From positions 310,001 through 374,000 of the forward strand of contig CAWAZU010000026.1 of assembly GCA_963786445.1 (NCBI GenBank): a stretch of DNA of 64,000 nucleotides, read 5' to 3'. Shown one piece after another: positions 54,210-62,311 of this stretch. This DNA comes from JAFKFJ01 sp963786445. Its GTDB lineage: Bacteria; Pseudomonadota; Alphaproteobacteria; Acetobacterales; Acetobacteraceae. Below the pieces are notes generated by a model that did not search any database, was not told the DNA's origin, and saw only the letters and a program-made list of their open reading frames with translations. The position numbers were made by a program, and so were the translations under genes. Within the stretch, counting starts at the first letter, position 1. Each line of letters opens with the position of its first letter.

Positions 54210-54878
54210 ATGGCGGACGGGACGCTCTATCTCGGCAACCGGCGCTATTCGTCATGGAGCCTGCGCGGCTGGCTGGCGGTGCGGCTGGCCGGGCTGGACG
54301 TGGACGAGCAGGTGATCCCGCTCACCGGCGGGGGCGACACGCCGGCGGTGAAGGTGGCGAGCCCCAGCGGCCTCGTGCCATACTTGGTGCATCGCGGCGT
54401 CATGGTGTGGGAGACGATCGCGATCGGCGAGTATTGCGCCGAGCTGGCGCCCGCGCTGTGGCCCGCGGATCGCGCCGCGCGCGCCCATGCCCGCGCCATC
54501 GCCGCCGAGATGCACGCCGGCTTCCGCGACTTGCGCGAGAGCATGCCGATGAATCTCGGCCGCGTCATCCCCGGCGCCGGGCGCAACGCGGGCAGCCTGC
54601 GCGACATCGCGCATATCGAGGCGGTCTGGCGCGACACAAGCGCGCGGTTCGGCGCCGGCGGGCCGTTCCTGTTCGGCGCGGCGTTCACGCTGGCGGACGC
54701 CATGTACGCGCCGGTGGCCACGCGCATTCTCACCTACCGGCCGGAGGTCGCCGCCGACACCGCAGCCTACTGCGCTTCGGTGCGCGGTTTCGCGCCGATC
54801 GCCGAATGGTACGCGGCGGCCGGGCGCGAGCCGGAGGCGTGGCTGCTGGCGAAATACGAGGCCGTCACCGCGCCCTGA
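54210..54878 (+). CDS. glutathione S-transferase family protein
   Basis: A 222-residue GST. The thioredoxin-like N-terminal domain has LYLGNRRYSSWSLRGWLAV, with a Ser in the usual catalytic position (SSWS), and SGLVPYLVHRG with the cis-Pro; the helical C-terminal domain contains FLFGAAFTLADAMYAPVATRI, the N-capping motif. GGGAGGGGG lies just before ATG 54210. The reaction is not known; several bacterial relatives act on small electrophiles. Confidence 0.87.
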   Translation: MADGTLYLGNRRYSSWSLRGWLAVRLAGLDVDEQVIPLTGGGDTPAVKVASPSGLVPYLVHRGVMVWETIAIGEYCAELAPALWPADRAARAHARAIAAEMHAGFRDLRESMPMNLGRVIPGAGRNAGSLRDIAHIEAVWRDTSARFGAGGPFLFGAAFTLADAMYAPVATRILTYRPEVAADTAAYCASVRGFAPIAEWYAAAGREPEAWLLAKYEAVTAP

Positions 54879-54945
54879 CCGGATCGCGGGGCGGCGTGGC
54901 GGGCCGCCATAGTCGCGGTGCGCGCCGGCAGCTAGGGTCGCACGC

Positions 54946-56073
54946 GTGACGAATCCTCCCTCCGTCGCGATCGTCCTGCCGCCGCGCGAGGCGTTCGCCC
55001 CCGAGGCCAGCGGGGCGCTCGGCCTGATCGCCCGCCGGCACGCGCGCTGGTGCGGCCCGTTCCGCGCGACGGTGCTCGGCGCGCCGCCGCCCACCCCGCC
55101 GTTCGGCGACGTGGCGTTCCTGCCGGTCAGGCCGGCCTGGTGGCCGGGCGGGGCGCTGCGCCGCTACGGCGCCGGCGTGCTGCGCGCGCTGCGCACGCTC
55201 GCCCCCGACCTCGTCGAAGTCCACAACCGCCCCGACCTCGCGCTGCTGCTGGCCGACTGCCTGCCGCGCACGCCGGTCTCGCTGATCCTGAACAACGATC
55301 CGCAAGGCATGCGGCGGGCCACCTCGCCCGCCGAGCGCGCCCGGCTGCTGGCGCGTCTGGCCGCCGTCGCCACCGCATCGAGCTTCCTGGCGGTCCGCCT
55401 GCGCGAGGGCATCGCCGCGCCGGCCGCGCAGCCGGTCGTGCTGCCGAACTGCCTCGACCTGCGCGAGGTGCCGCCGCCCGCCGGCCAGCGTGAGCGGCTG
55501 ATCGTGTTTGCCGGCCGCGTGATCACCGACAAGGGCGCCGACGGCTTCGTCGCGGCCTGCGCCCGCGCGCTGCCGGCGCTGCCGGGCTGGCGCGCCGAGA
55601 TGATCGGCGGCGACCGCTTCGGCCCCGACAACCCGGAGACGCGGTTCCTGCGCGCGCTGCGCCCGCGCGCCGAGGCGGCCGGGGTGGCGATGCTCGGCTA
55701 CCGTCCGCACGCAGAGGTGCTGGCCGCCATGTCGCGCGCGGCGATCGTGGCGGTGCCGAGCCGCTGGCAGGAGCCGTTCGGGCTGACCGCGGTGGAGGCC
55801 ATGGCGTGCGGCGCGGCCCTGCTCTGCTCCAACCGCGGCGGACTGGCCGAAGTGGCCGGCGATGCCGCCGTGGCGGTCGATCCGGACGACCCGCGCCAGT
55901 TCGCCGAGGCGATCGTCGCGCTGGCGAACGACCCCGCCCGCCGCGCCGCGCTCGCCGCTTCCGGGCTGCAGCGTGCGCGCCGGTTCGACCTGGCCGCAAT
56001 CGGCCCGGCGCTGGACCGCTTCCGCCAGCAGGCGACCGAGCGATTTTTTCGCGACGCCATGGCGCCTATATGA
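54946..56073 (+). CDS. GT4-family glycosyltransferase
   Basis: A 375-residue GT-B enzyme. The C-terminal nucleotide-sugar domain reads IVFAGRVITDKGADGFV, RAEMIGGDRFG, VAMLGYRPHAEVLAAMSRA and VPSRWQEPFGLTAVEAMACG, holding the E-x7-E motif of retaining GT4 enzymes. GTG start at 54946; no ATG fits. Probably assembles a surface polysaccharide or lipid-linked glycan. It stands alone between GST and CobW genes; no polysaccharide operon follows. Confidence 0.85.
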   Translation: MTNPPSVAIVLPPREAFAPEASGALGLIARRHARWCGPFRATVLGAPPPTPPFGDVAFLPVRPAWWPGGALRRYGAGVLRALRTLAPDLVEVHNRPDLALLLADCLPRTPVSLILNNDPQGMRRATSPAERARLLARLAAVATASSFLAVRLREGIAAPAAQPVVLPNCLDLREVPPPAGQRERLIVFAGRVITDKGADGFVAACARALPALPGWRAEMIGGDRFGPDNPETRFLRALRPRAEAAGVAMLGYRPHAEVLAAMSRAAIVAVPSRWQEPFGLTAVEAMACGAALLCSNRGGLAEVAGDAAVAVDPDDPRQFAEAIVALANDPARRAALAASGLQRARRFDLAAIGPALDRFRQQATERFFRDAMAPI

Positions 56074-56113
56074 CGGGGGACGGCCGAGCGGCCGGAGAGA
56101 GCGGAGTGATCTG

Positions 56114-57100
56114 ATGCCCGACAGCCAAGCGCCCACCCAGGACCTCGTGCCCGTGACCGTGCTGACCGGCTATCTCGGCGCGGGCAAGACGACGTTGCTC
56201 AACCGCATCCTGTCGGAACAGCACGGCCGCAAATACGCCGTCGTGATCAACGAGTTCGGCGAGCTGGGCGTGGACAACGACCTCGTCGTGGACAGCGACG
56301 AGGAAGTGTTCGAGATGAACAACGGCTGCATCTGCTGCACCGTGCGCGGCGACCTGATCCGCATCGTCGGCGGGCTGATGAAGCGGCGCGGGAAGTTCGA
56401 CGGCATCATCATCGAGACCACCGGGCTGGCCAATCCCGCGCCGGTGGCGCAGACGTTCTTCGTCGATGAGACGGTGCGGTCGAAGACGCGGCTGGATGCC
56501 GTCGTCACCGTGGTGGATGCGAAGCACCTGCCGCAGCGGCTGGCCGACAGCCGCGAGGCGGCGGACCAGATCGCGTTCGCCGACGTGATCGTGCTGAACA
56601 AGACCGACCTCGTCAGCGCGGAGGAACTTGCGGAGGTGGAGAAGCGGATCCGCGACATCAACCCGTTCGCCACCATCCACCCCGCGGTGCGCGGCAACGT
56701 GGCGGTGACGTCGCTGCTGGAGCAGGGCGCCTTCGACCTCGAACGGGTGCTGGCGCACACGCCGGAGTTTCTCGACGACGACACGCACGAGCACAACGAC
56801 GACGTGGCCTCGATGAGCTTCGAGGTCGAGCGGCCGATCGACCCGGAGCAGTTCAACGCCTGGATCGGCGCGCTGCTCGCGGCCGAGGGGCAGAACCTGC
56901 TCCGCACCAAGGGGATTCTGGCGTATCCGGGCGAGGACCGGCGGTTCGCGTTCCAGGCGGTTCACATGATGGCCGACGGCGACTTCGTGGGTCCGTGGCG
57001 CGAGGGCGAACCGCGCCGCAGCCGCATCGTGTTCATCGGCCGCAAGCTGAACCGGCCGCAACTGCGACGGGGGTTCGAGTCGTGTCAGGTGACGGGGTGA
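56114..57100 (+). CDS. CobW/P47K-type metallochaperone GTPase
   Basis: A 328-residue G3E GTPase. Walker A is GYLGAGKTTLLN near residues 20-31, the metal-binding CxCC motif is GCICCTVRGD near residue 74, followed by IIETTGLANPAPV, VVDAKHL and VLNKTD (guanine specificity). The C-terminal CobW_C domain has FRTKGILAYPGED-like RTKGILAYPGEDRRFAFQ. Such GTPases deliver Zn, Co or Fe; the P47K branch activates nitrile hydratases, and a nitrile-hydratase-family operon lies 2.8 kb downstream on the other strand. Link is possible but not shown. Confidence 0.88.
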   Translation: MPDSQAPTQDLVPVTVLTGYLGAGKTTLLNRILSEQHGRKYAVVINEFGELGVDNDLVVDSDEEVFEMNNGCICCTVRGDLIRIVGGLMKRRGKFDGIIIETTGLANPAPVAQTFFVDETVRSKTRLDAVVTVVDAKHLPQRLADSREAADQIAFADVIVLNKTDLVSAEELAEVEKRIRDINPFATIHPAVRGNVAVTSLLEQGAFDLERVLAHTPEFLDDDTHEHNDDVASMSFEVERPIDPEQFNAWIGALLAAEGQNLLRTKGILAYPGEDRRFAFQAVHMMADGDFVGPWREGEPRRSRIVFIGRKLNRPQLRRGFESCQVTG

Positions 57101-57122
57101 CGGCCGTACCCGATCCGCGACC

Positions 57123-58155
57123 ATGAGCCAGACGCCCTCGCTCGACCACCTGCTCGACACCCGCGGCGTGCGGCAGGATTTTGGTGCGTTCGTGGTGGCG
57201 GCTGCGTTCGATCGCGACGGGATGGCGGCGTTCGCGCTCGGCGACGGCACGCTGCGGCTGCTGCGCGACGGCGACTGGCACAGCGTTGCCGCACACGACG
57301 GCGCGGCGCTGGCGCTCGCCGCCGATGCGCGCGCCGAGGGGTTTGTCTCCGGCGGCGATGACGGGCGCTTCGTGCGCACCGCGCGCGACGGCACGGCCGC
57401 CGAGATCGCCGGCTTCGGCCTGAAATGGGTGGAGCACGTCGCCAGCTTCGCCGATGCGAAATCCTCCGTGCTGGCCTGCGCCGTCGGCAAGCAGGTGCAT
57501 CTGTTCGACGCGGCGGGCGAGACGATCAAGACGCTGACGCACGCCGCCTCGGTCAGCGGCATCGTGTTCGATGCGAAGGGCAAGCGCGTCGCGACCAGCC
57601 ACTACAACGGCGCCAGCCTGTGGTTCGTCGCGTCGAAATCCGACAACCCGCGCGTGCTGGAATGGAAGGGCAGCCATATCGGCATCGCGCTCAGCCCGGA
57701 CGGCGACAGCGTGGTCACCGCGATGCAGGAGAACGCGCTGCACGGCTGGCGACTTTCCGACGGCCAGCACATGCGCATGAGCGGCTATCCGTCGAAGACG
57801 CAGTCGCTGTCGTTCACCCGCAGCGGCAAGTGGCTGGCGACGTCGGGGGCGGAGGCGATCGTGCTGTGGCCGTTCACCGGCGGCGGGCCGATGGGCAAGA
57901 CGCCGACCGAACTCGCCGGCGCCGACGGCGTGCTCTGCACGCAGGTCGCCTGCCACCCGCAACACGAAGCCGTTGCGGCCGGATTCTCCGACGGGCATGG
58001 TGGTGCTGGCGGACATCCCCGGCGGGCGCATCCTGCCGGTGGCGGCGCCCGGGCGCGGGCCGGTCTCGGCGCTGGCGTGGAGCGCCGACGGCGCAAGGCT
58101 GGCGTTCGGCAGCGAGAGCGGATTCGCCGCGGTCGTGGATTTCGCGAAAGCGTAG
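57123..58155 (+). CDS. WD40-like beta-propeller protein (frameshifted)
   Basis: About 343 residues after repair. Six or seven repeated four-stranded blades can be seen (AAAFDRDGMAAFALGDGTLRL, split as AAFALGDGTLRLL; GFVSGGDDGRFVRT; VHLFDAAGETIKTL; SGIVFDAKGKRVATSHYNGA; LSFTRSGKWLATSGAEAIVLW). Near 57993-57995 an extra G in GACGGGCATG breaks the last blades; skipping it gives GFSDGMVVLADIPGG and ends LAFGSESGFAAVVDF. It begins 22 nt after the CobW gene and is commonly paired with it in alphaproteobacteria, so a metal-trafficking partner is likely. Confidence 0.8.
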
Positions 58156-58167
58156 CGGCGGGCCGCG

Positions 58168-59913
58168 CTATTCCCCGACCGCCGCGCCCGCCGGCCGGCG
58201 CGGATCGCTGGCGCCGTAGATGCGGCCGGCCTGCACGCGCGGCGCGATCGCCGCATCGTTGCCGGAGGACGGCGCGCGGGCCTCGGTCAGCGCGCTGCCC
58301 GCCGCGATCATCTCCGCCGCGCCCCACGGCGTCTGCGCGTCGATCGCGTAGCCCATGCCGCGCAGCGCCGTTTCGGTGTCCGGCGACAGCGCGCGCGGCT
58401 CGACGAAAATCTCGTCGGGCAGCCATTGGTGGTGGAAGCGCGGCGCATCCACCGCCTCCTGCGGGGGCAGGCCGAACGCGATCACGTTCAGCGCGGTCTC
58501 CAGCACGACGGTGATGATGCGCCCGCCGCCCGGCGAGCCGAGCACCAGCGCAACGCGGCCGTCGCGCAGCACGATCGTCGGCGCCATCGACGACAGCGGG
58601 CGTTTGCCCGGCGCGATCGCATTCGCCTCGCCCTGCACCAGCCCGAACATGTTCGCCACCCCGGGCTTGGCGGTGAAATCGTCCATCTCGTCATTGAGGA
58701 AAAAACCCGCGCCGGGCGCCATCACGCCGGCGCCGAATGCGCCGTTCAGCGTGTAGGTCACCGCAACCGCATTGCCCGCCGCATCCAGCACGGAGAAATG
58801 CGTCGTCTCCGCCTGCTCGTGCGGCGGCGTGCCGGCGGGGAGGTCGCGCGACGGCGTGGCGCGCGGCCCGATCTGCGCCCGCAGCGCGGCGGCGTAGTGC
58901 GGCGACAGCAGCCGCGCGATCGGGTTGCGCACGAAGGCCGGATCGCCGAGCTCGCTGTTGCGGTCGTAATAGGCCCGCCGCATCGCCTCGACCATCACAT
59001 GCACCGTCTGCGCGGAGTGGAACCCCATCGCGCGCAGATCGTAGCCGTCGAGGATGCCGAGGATTTCGCACAGCGTCACGCCGCCGGACGAGGGCGGGGC
59101 CGCCGACAGGAACAGCCAGCCGCGATAGACGCAGCGCAGCGGCGGCGATTCGGTCACCGTGTAGTGCGTGAAATCCGCCGCCGCGATGATGCCGCCGCCG
59201 GCGCGCGCCGCCGCCGCGACCGCGTCCGGGATGGCGCCGCGATAGAATGCGTCGGGACCGTGCGCGGCGATGGCGGCGAGCGTGTCGGCGAGCGCCGGCT
59301 GCACCAGAATGTCGCCGGCACCGAGCGGCGCGCCGTCCGGGTGGAAGAACACGCGCGCCGCCTCGGGATCGGCGCGCAGACGGCCGGCCGAGCGCGCGAG
59401 CAATTCGGCGTTGCTGCGCCCGACCGCAAAACCCTCGCGGGCGAGCCGGATCGCCGCCGCCATGACGCGCGCACGCGGCATGGTGCCGTATTCCCGCAGC
59501 GCCGTGTCGAGGCCGAGCACCGTCCCCGGCACGCCGACCGCACCCCAGCCGAACAGGCTGGCGCCCGGCACCACATGGCCCGCGCCGTCGAGGTACATGT
59601 CGCGCGTCGCGGCACCCGGCGCCTGCTCGCGGAAATTGACAAAAACGTCGCGTCCGCCGGCGAGATGCAGCGTCGCAAAACCGCCGCCGCCGATATTGCC
59701 GCAGCACGGATCGACCACCGCCAGCGCATAGCCCACGGCCACCGCCGCATCGACCGCGTTGCCGCCCGCGCGCAGGATCGCCGCGCCGGCCTCGGAGGCG
59801 AGGCGAGCGGCGGAGACGACCATGAACCGCGTGCCCTCGACCGCCGGCGGCGAGGCCGCGCGGGCCGCGCCGGCGGCGAGCAGCAGCGCCAGCGCGAGCA
59901 GCGTGCGGATCAG
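58168..59913 (-). CDS. ggt: gamma-glutamyltransferase with probable CTG start
   Basis: Periplasmic Ntn hydrolase cleaving glutathione and gamma-glutamyl compounds. The 581-residue precursor has a signal peptide (RTLLALALLLAAGAARA), GGNAVDAAVAVGYAL, NIGGGGF, FREQAPG, PPSSGGVTLCEIL, the autoprocessing HEQAETTHFSVLD (Thr nucleophile in ETTH), TLNGAFG and GSPGGGRII. No ATG, GTG or TTG fits before the signal peptide; CTG at 59913-59911 overlaps the stop of the nitrile-hydratase gene as CTGA, the same coupling seen elsewhere here as ATGA/GTGA. Either CTG is used or one base is wrong. Confidence 0.88.
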   Translation of the reverse strand: MIRTLLALALLLAAGAARAASPPAVEGTRFMVVSAARLASEAGAAILRAGGNAVDAAVAVGYALAVVDPCCGNIGGGGFATLHLAGGRDVFVNFREQAPGAATRDMYLDGAGHVVPGASLFGWGAVGVPGTVLGLDTALREYGTMPRARVMAAAIRLAREGFAVGRSNAELLARSAGRLRADPEAARVFFHPDGAPLGAGDILVQPALADTLAAIAAHGPDAFYRGAIPDAVAAAARAGGGIIAAADFTHYTVTESPPLRCVYRGWLFLSAAPPSSGGVTLCEILGILDGYDLRAMGFHSAQTVHVMVEAMRRAYYDRNSELGDPAFVRNPIARLLSPHYAAALRAQIGPRATPSRDLPAGTPPHEQAETTHFSVLDAAGNAVAVTYTLNGAFGAGVMAPGAGFFLNDEMDDFTAKPGVANMFGLVQGEANAIAPGKRPLSSMAPTIVLRDGRVALVLGSPGGGRIITVVLETALNVIAFGLPPQEAVDAPRFHHQWLPDEIFVEPRALSPDTETALRGMGYAIDAQTPWGAAEMIAAGSALTEARAPSSGNDAAIAPRVQAGRIYGASDPRRPAGAAVGE

Positions 59914-60482
59914 GGCGCGACCTGCGTGACGCCGATCATGTCGCCTTCGCGCACGATCGCCGCGAGCCGCGCCTCGCCCCAGTCCGCGGTGGCGGCGGGG
60001 CGCAGCGGCAGCACCATCCAGCGATAATCCGCGGTGCTGTCCACGACGCGCACCTGCACGCCGTCGGGCAGCACGGTGCCGAACTCGGCGAGCAGGCCGC
60101 GCGGGTCGCGCACCGCGCGGGCGCGATAGGCGGCGGACTTGAACCAGAACGGCGGGTAGCCGAGCACCGCGCGCGGATAGCAGCTGCACAGCGTACACAC
60201 GACGAGGTGGTGCAGGTCCGCGGTGTTCTCCAGCACGCCGAGCGGCGGCGCGCCGCGCATCGGGATGCCGAGCGCCTCCGCCGCGCGCGTGCCGTCGGCG
60301 AGCAGCAGCGCGCGATACGCGGCATCGACCCAGGCGCGCGCCACCATGCGCGCCCCCTGCCCCGGCGAGGCGGCGTCGGTGACGGCGATGCGCTCGGCGA
60401 TCTCCGCCGGCGAGGCGATGGCTTTCTCCGCCAGCAGCGTCTGCACCGCGCGCAGCAGGCGTTCGTCGGCATCGTCGCGCAT
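59910..60482 (-). CDS. nitrile hydratase alpha-subunit family (Co-type; SCNase gamma-like)
   Basis: A 190-residue metalloenzyme subunit. The claw motif VCTLCSCYP holds Cys96, Cys99, Ser100 and Cys101; a Thr between the first Cys pair is typical of cobalt enzymes. PPFWFKSAAYRARAVRDPRGLLAEFG and DYRWMVLPLRP follow the family order. In classical nitrile hydratase the beta subunit is one chain, but here its two halves are the two upstream ORFs, as in thiocyanate hydrolase. The active product may hydrate nitriles or hydrolyse thiocyanate or a related compound. The stop overlaps the ggt start. Confidence 0.88.
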   Translation of the reverse strand: MRDDADERLLRAVQTLLAEKAIASPAEIAERIAVTDAASPGQGARMVARAWVDAAYRALLLADGTRAAEALGIPMRGAPPLGVLENTADLHHLVVCTLCSCYPRAVLGYPPFWFKSAAYRARAVRDPRGLLAEFGTVLPDGVQVRVVDSTADYRWMVLPLRPAATADWGEARLAAIVREGDMIGVTQVAP

Positions 60483-60484
60483 CG

Positions 60485-60766
60485 CTACGCCTCCTCCAGC
60501 CAATGCCCGAACACTTCCACCAGCACATCGTCGCCGGCGCGCGCATCGTGCCAGATCGCGTGCGGCTCGAAGCGCACGTGATACAGCGGCCGGCGCTCCG
60601 CCGGACGGGCGAAGGCGAGGTCTTCGGGATTGGGAAAATCGCCGAGATGCCGCACCACCGTGCCGGTGCGGCCGCGCAGGTAATGCGGCGTGCGGATGTG
60701 GCAGGGGCCGCGCGTCTCCGGCCAGTCGTCGCGCACGCGCACGCGCTGTCCCGGCGCCAGCATCAC
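60485..60766 (-). CDS. nitrile hydratase beta C-terminal half as separate subunit
   Basis: A 93-residue SH3-like barrel. LAPGQRVRVRDDWPETRGPCHIRTP and YLRGRTGTVVRHLGDFPNPE and the end YHVRFEPHAIWHDARAGDDVLVEVFGHWLE match the C-terminal half of nitrile hydratase beta (corresponding to one of the small subunits of thiocyanate hydrolase). GTG 60766 overlaps the upstream stop (GTGA); ATG 60763 is an equally good start. It is followed 2 nt later by the alpha gene. Not a broken gene: both edges are clean and the halves are coupled. Confidence 0.85.
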   Translation of the reverse strand: MMLAPGQRVRVRDDWPETRGPCHIRTPHYLRGRTGTVVRHLGDFPNPEDLAFARPAERRPLYHVRFEPHAIWHDARAGDDVLVEVFGHWLEEA

Positions 60767-61098
60767 GGCGCGTCCTGCAACGCCGCGCGCAGCTCGTCCT
60801 CGGAAAACACGCCTTTGCGCAGCAGCGTCGCCGCGATCGCGCGAATCCAGCGCTGGTAGTAGGAGAGGGCGTGATACTCCGCCTCCGGCAGCGCCTCGAT
60901 GCCGCGGCGCAGTTCATCGACCGTCATCACGCCCTTCAGCCCGAGCACCTGGCGCAGCGCATCGACCTCGCGGTCGAAATCGGTGAGCGCGTGCGGCGAG
61001 GCATCGACCCGCTCGCAGAGGAAGCGGCTGACGCCGCCGAGGTCGTGCATGGCGCGCGGCCGATCCTCGGGCAGCCCCTGGGGTGCTGGCTGGTTCAT
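60763..61098 (-). CDS. nitrile hydratase beta N-terminal half / accessory-protein-like subunit
   Basis: A 111-residue helical protein. RAMHDLGGVSRF, then FDREVDALRQVLGLKGVMTVDELRRGIE and YHALSYYQRWIRAIAATLLRKG match the N-terminal half of nitrile hydratase beta; the same fold is used by the SCNase beta subunit and by nitrile-hydratase accessory proteins that load cobalt. So it is either a structural subunit or a chaperone. ATG at 61098 chosen; a GTG at 61134 would add 12 residues. First gene of the run 61098 to 58168 (two nitrile-hydratase ORFs and ggt follow without gaps). Confidence 0.82.
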   Translation of the reverse strand: MNQPAPQGLPEDRPRAMHDLGGVSRFLCERVDASPHALTDFDREVDALRQVLGLKGVMTVDELRRGIEALPEAEYHALSYYQRWIRAIAATLLRKGVFSEDELRAALQDAP

Positions 61099-61138
61099 CC
61101 GCCGACGATAGCGTGCCGCCACTGCGTCCGTCACCGGG

Positions 61139-61885
61139 TCAGTTCACCGCCTCGCCGGGGAGTGTGCCCCAGAACTGCGTGCGGCGCAGATAGCCGCGAT
61201 AGTCCTCGACCTGCACCTCGCACCAGTCGGACCCTGCGGCACAGGCGCGCAGGCGGCCGACCACGCCGGGCTTGAGCCGTGCCACGGCGGCGGAGGCGTC
61301 GTCGGGGGCGCGGCGCAGCACCGCCTCGGCGTCCTTCACCACGAAGCTGCGGCGGCCCACCAGCGTCGCCTGGTGGACCCAGCCCTTGATCCCGTCCTCA
61401 TCCTCCACCAGCCGCCAGACCTCGACCTCGCGCAGGATTTCCACCGGCAGGTTGCGGCGGTGGTACTGCCATTCGATCGGGAAGCGGGTGCCCGGCCCCA
61501 CCCGCATGTTCACGTCGTCGGAGCGCAATGCCGCGAAACGCGGCAGCTTCAGGCCGGTGACGCTGCCCTTGTCCGCCGCGACCGGCTCCCTGGCGGGTGG
61601 CGGCGCCGGGGGTGGGGCCAGCGGCTGCCGGGCCGGTGCCGGGCGCTCGGCCACCGGTTTGGCGGGCGCGTGGACCACCGGGGTCGCCCTGGTCCGCGCC
61701 TTGCGGGCCTGGCCGTCCTTGTGAACCGGCGTCACGGGCGCGGCGTGGGGTCTTGCCGGCGCGGCGGTGGTGGAGTCGCCGGTGGTGCCGGGCTTGGGCA
61801 GTTGCAGCGTGCCGTTCTGCGCCAGCGCCGGGACGGCGAGCAGCAGCAGGAGCAGGGGCAGCGCAGTCAGGCGCGGGAGGATCAT
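61139..61885 (-). CDS. secreted SH3-like domain protein
   Basis: A 248-residue exported protein. Signal peptide MILPRLTALPLLLLLLAVPALA, a Pro/Ala/Lys-rich linker (residues 30-110) and two bacterial SH3-like modules: FAALRSDDVNMRVGPGTRFPIEWQYHRRNLPVEIL, shown in part as NMRVGPGTRFP, and AVLRRAPDDASAAVARLKPG with WCEVQVEDYRGYLRRTQFWG. Such proteins bind the cell wall or modulate hydrolases in the periplasm. ATG 61885 fits the signal peptide (AGGCGG in front). Separate transcription from the nitrile-hydratase genes is likely (40-nt gap). Confidence 0.85.
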   Translation of the reverse strand: MILPRLTALPLLLLLLAVPALAQNGTLQLPKPGTTGDSTTAAPARPHAAPVTPVHKDGQARKARTRATPVVHAPAKPVAERPAPARQPLAPPPAPPPAREPVAADKGSVTGLKLPRFAALRSDDVNMRVGPGTRFPIEWQYHRRNLPVEILREVEVWRLVEDEDGIKGWVHQATLVGRRSFVVKDAEAVLRRAPDDASAAVARLKPGVVGRLRACAAGSDWCEVQVEDYRGYLRRTQFWGTLPGEAVN

Positions 61886-61936
61886 GTCCGCCTGCGTGCC
61901 AATCACGCCGCCCCAAGGTCAAGCGCCGCGAGCCAC

Positions 61937-62311
61937 CTACAGTGAAACAATCTGCCCGCCCGCCACCGCGGCGAGGAACGTCGCCACTCCGGCCACTTCG
62001 ACGCCTTGCAGCAATGCGCCGGCCGCAACGCTTGCCACGCGCAGCCCGGCCTCGCAGGCGATCAGTCGCACGCCCAGCTCCATCGCCGCCTCGCGCAACT
62101 CGGCCAGCCCGGCGACGCCGGCCGCACGCACCGCTTCGTCGCGGTCGGCGAACGAAGAGAAATCGGCGAGCAGGGCGCGGCAGCCCTGGTTGGTGGCGAA
62201 CAGCACCACCGGACGGCCGAGCGCGGCGGCGCCGGCGGCGAGCACGAAGGCGTAATGCGCCCGCTCGTGCCCGCCCGAGATCAGCAGCAGCCCGAGCGGT
62301 TCAGCCGCCAC
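61937..62311 (-). CDS. DsrE/DsrF-like family protein
   Basis: A 124-residue protein of the DsrE fold. LGLLLISGGHERAHYAFVLAAGAAALGRPV, residues 6-35, and VVLFATNQGCRALL, then LRVASVAAGALLQGVEVAGVATFL are typical of DsrE-like sulfur-carrier or peroxiredoxin-like proteins. Cysteines occur in NQGCRALL and IACEAGL; the second lies where TusD-like proteins hold their active Cys. It overlaps the MoeB/ThiF gene by 11 nt, supporting a role in sulfur transfer near a sulfur-carrier adenylyltransferase. Confidence 0.8.
   Translation of the reverse strand: MAAEPLGLLLISGGHERAHYAFVLAAGAAALGRPVVLFATNQGCRALLADFSSFADRDEAVRAAGVAGLAELREAAMELGVRLIACEAGLRVASVAAGALLQGVEVAGVATFLAAVAGGQIVSL

Noticed and set aside
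57070..57090. GGGTTCGAGTC resembling a tRNA T-arm
   Set aside because: It codes for RRGFESC at the end of the CobW-type GTPase and no tRNA arms can be folded around it.
60485..61098. The split nitrile hydratase beta chain viewed as a frameshifted gene
   Set aside because: The halves meet at a domain border with a clean stop, start overlap and ribosome site, and the same split is natural in thiocyanate hydrolase.
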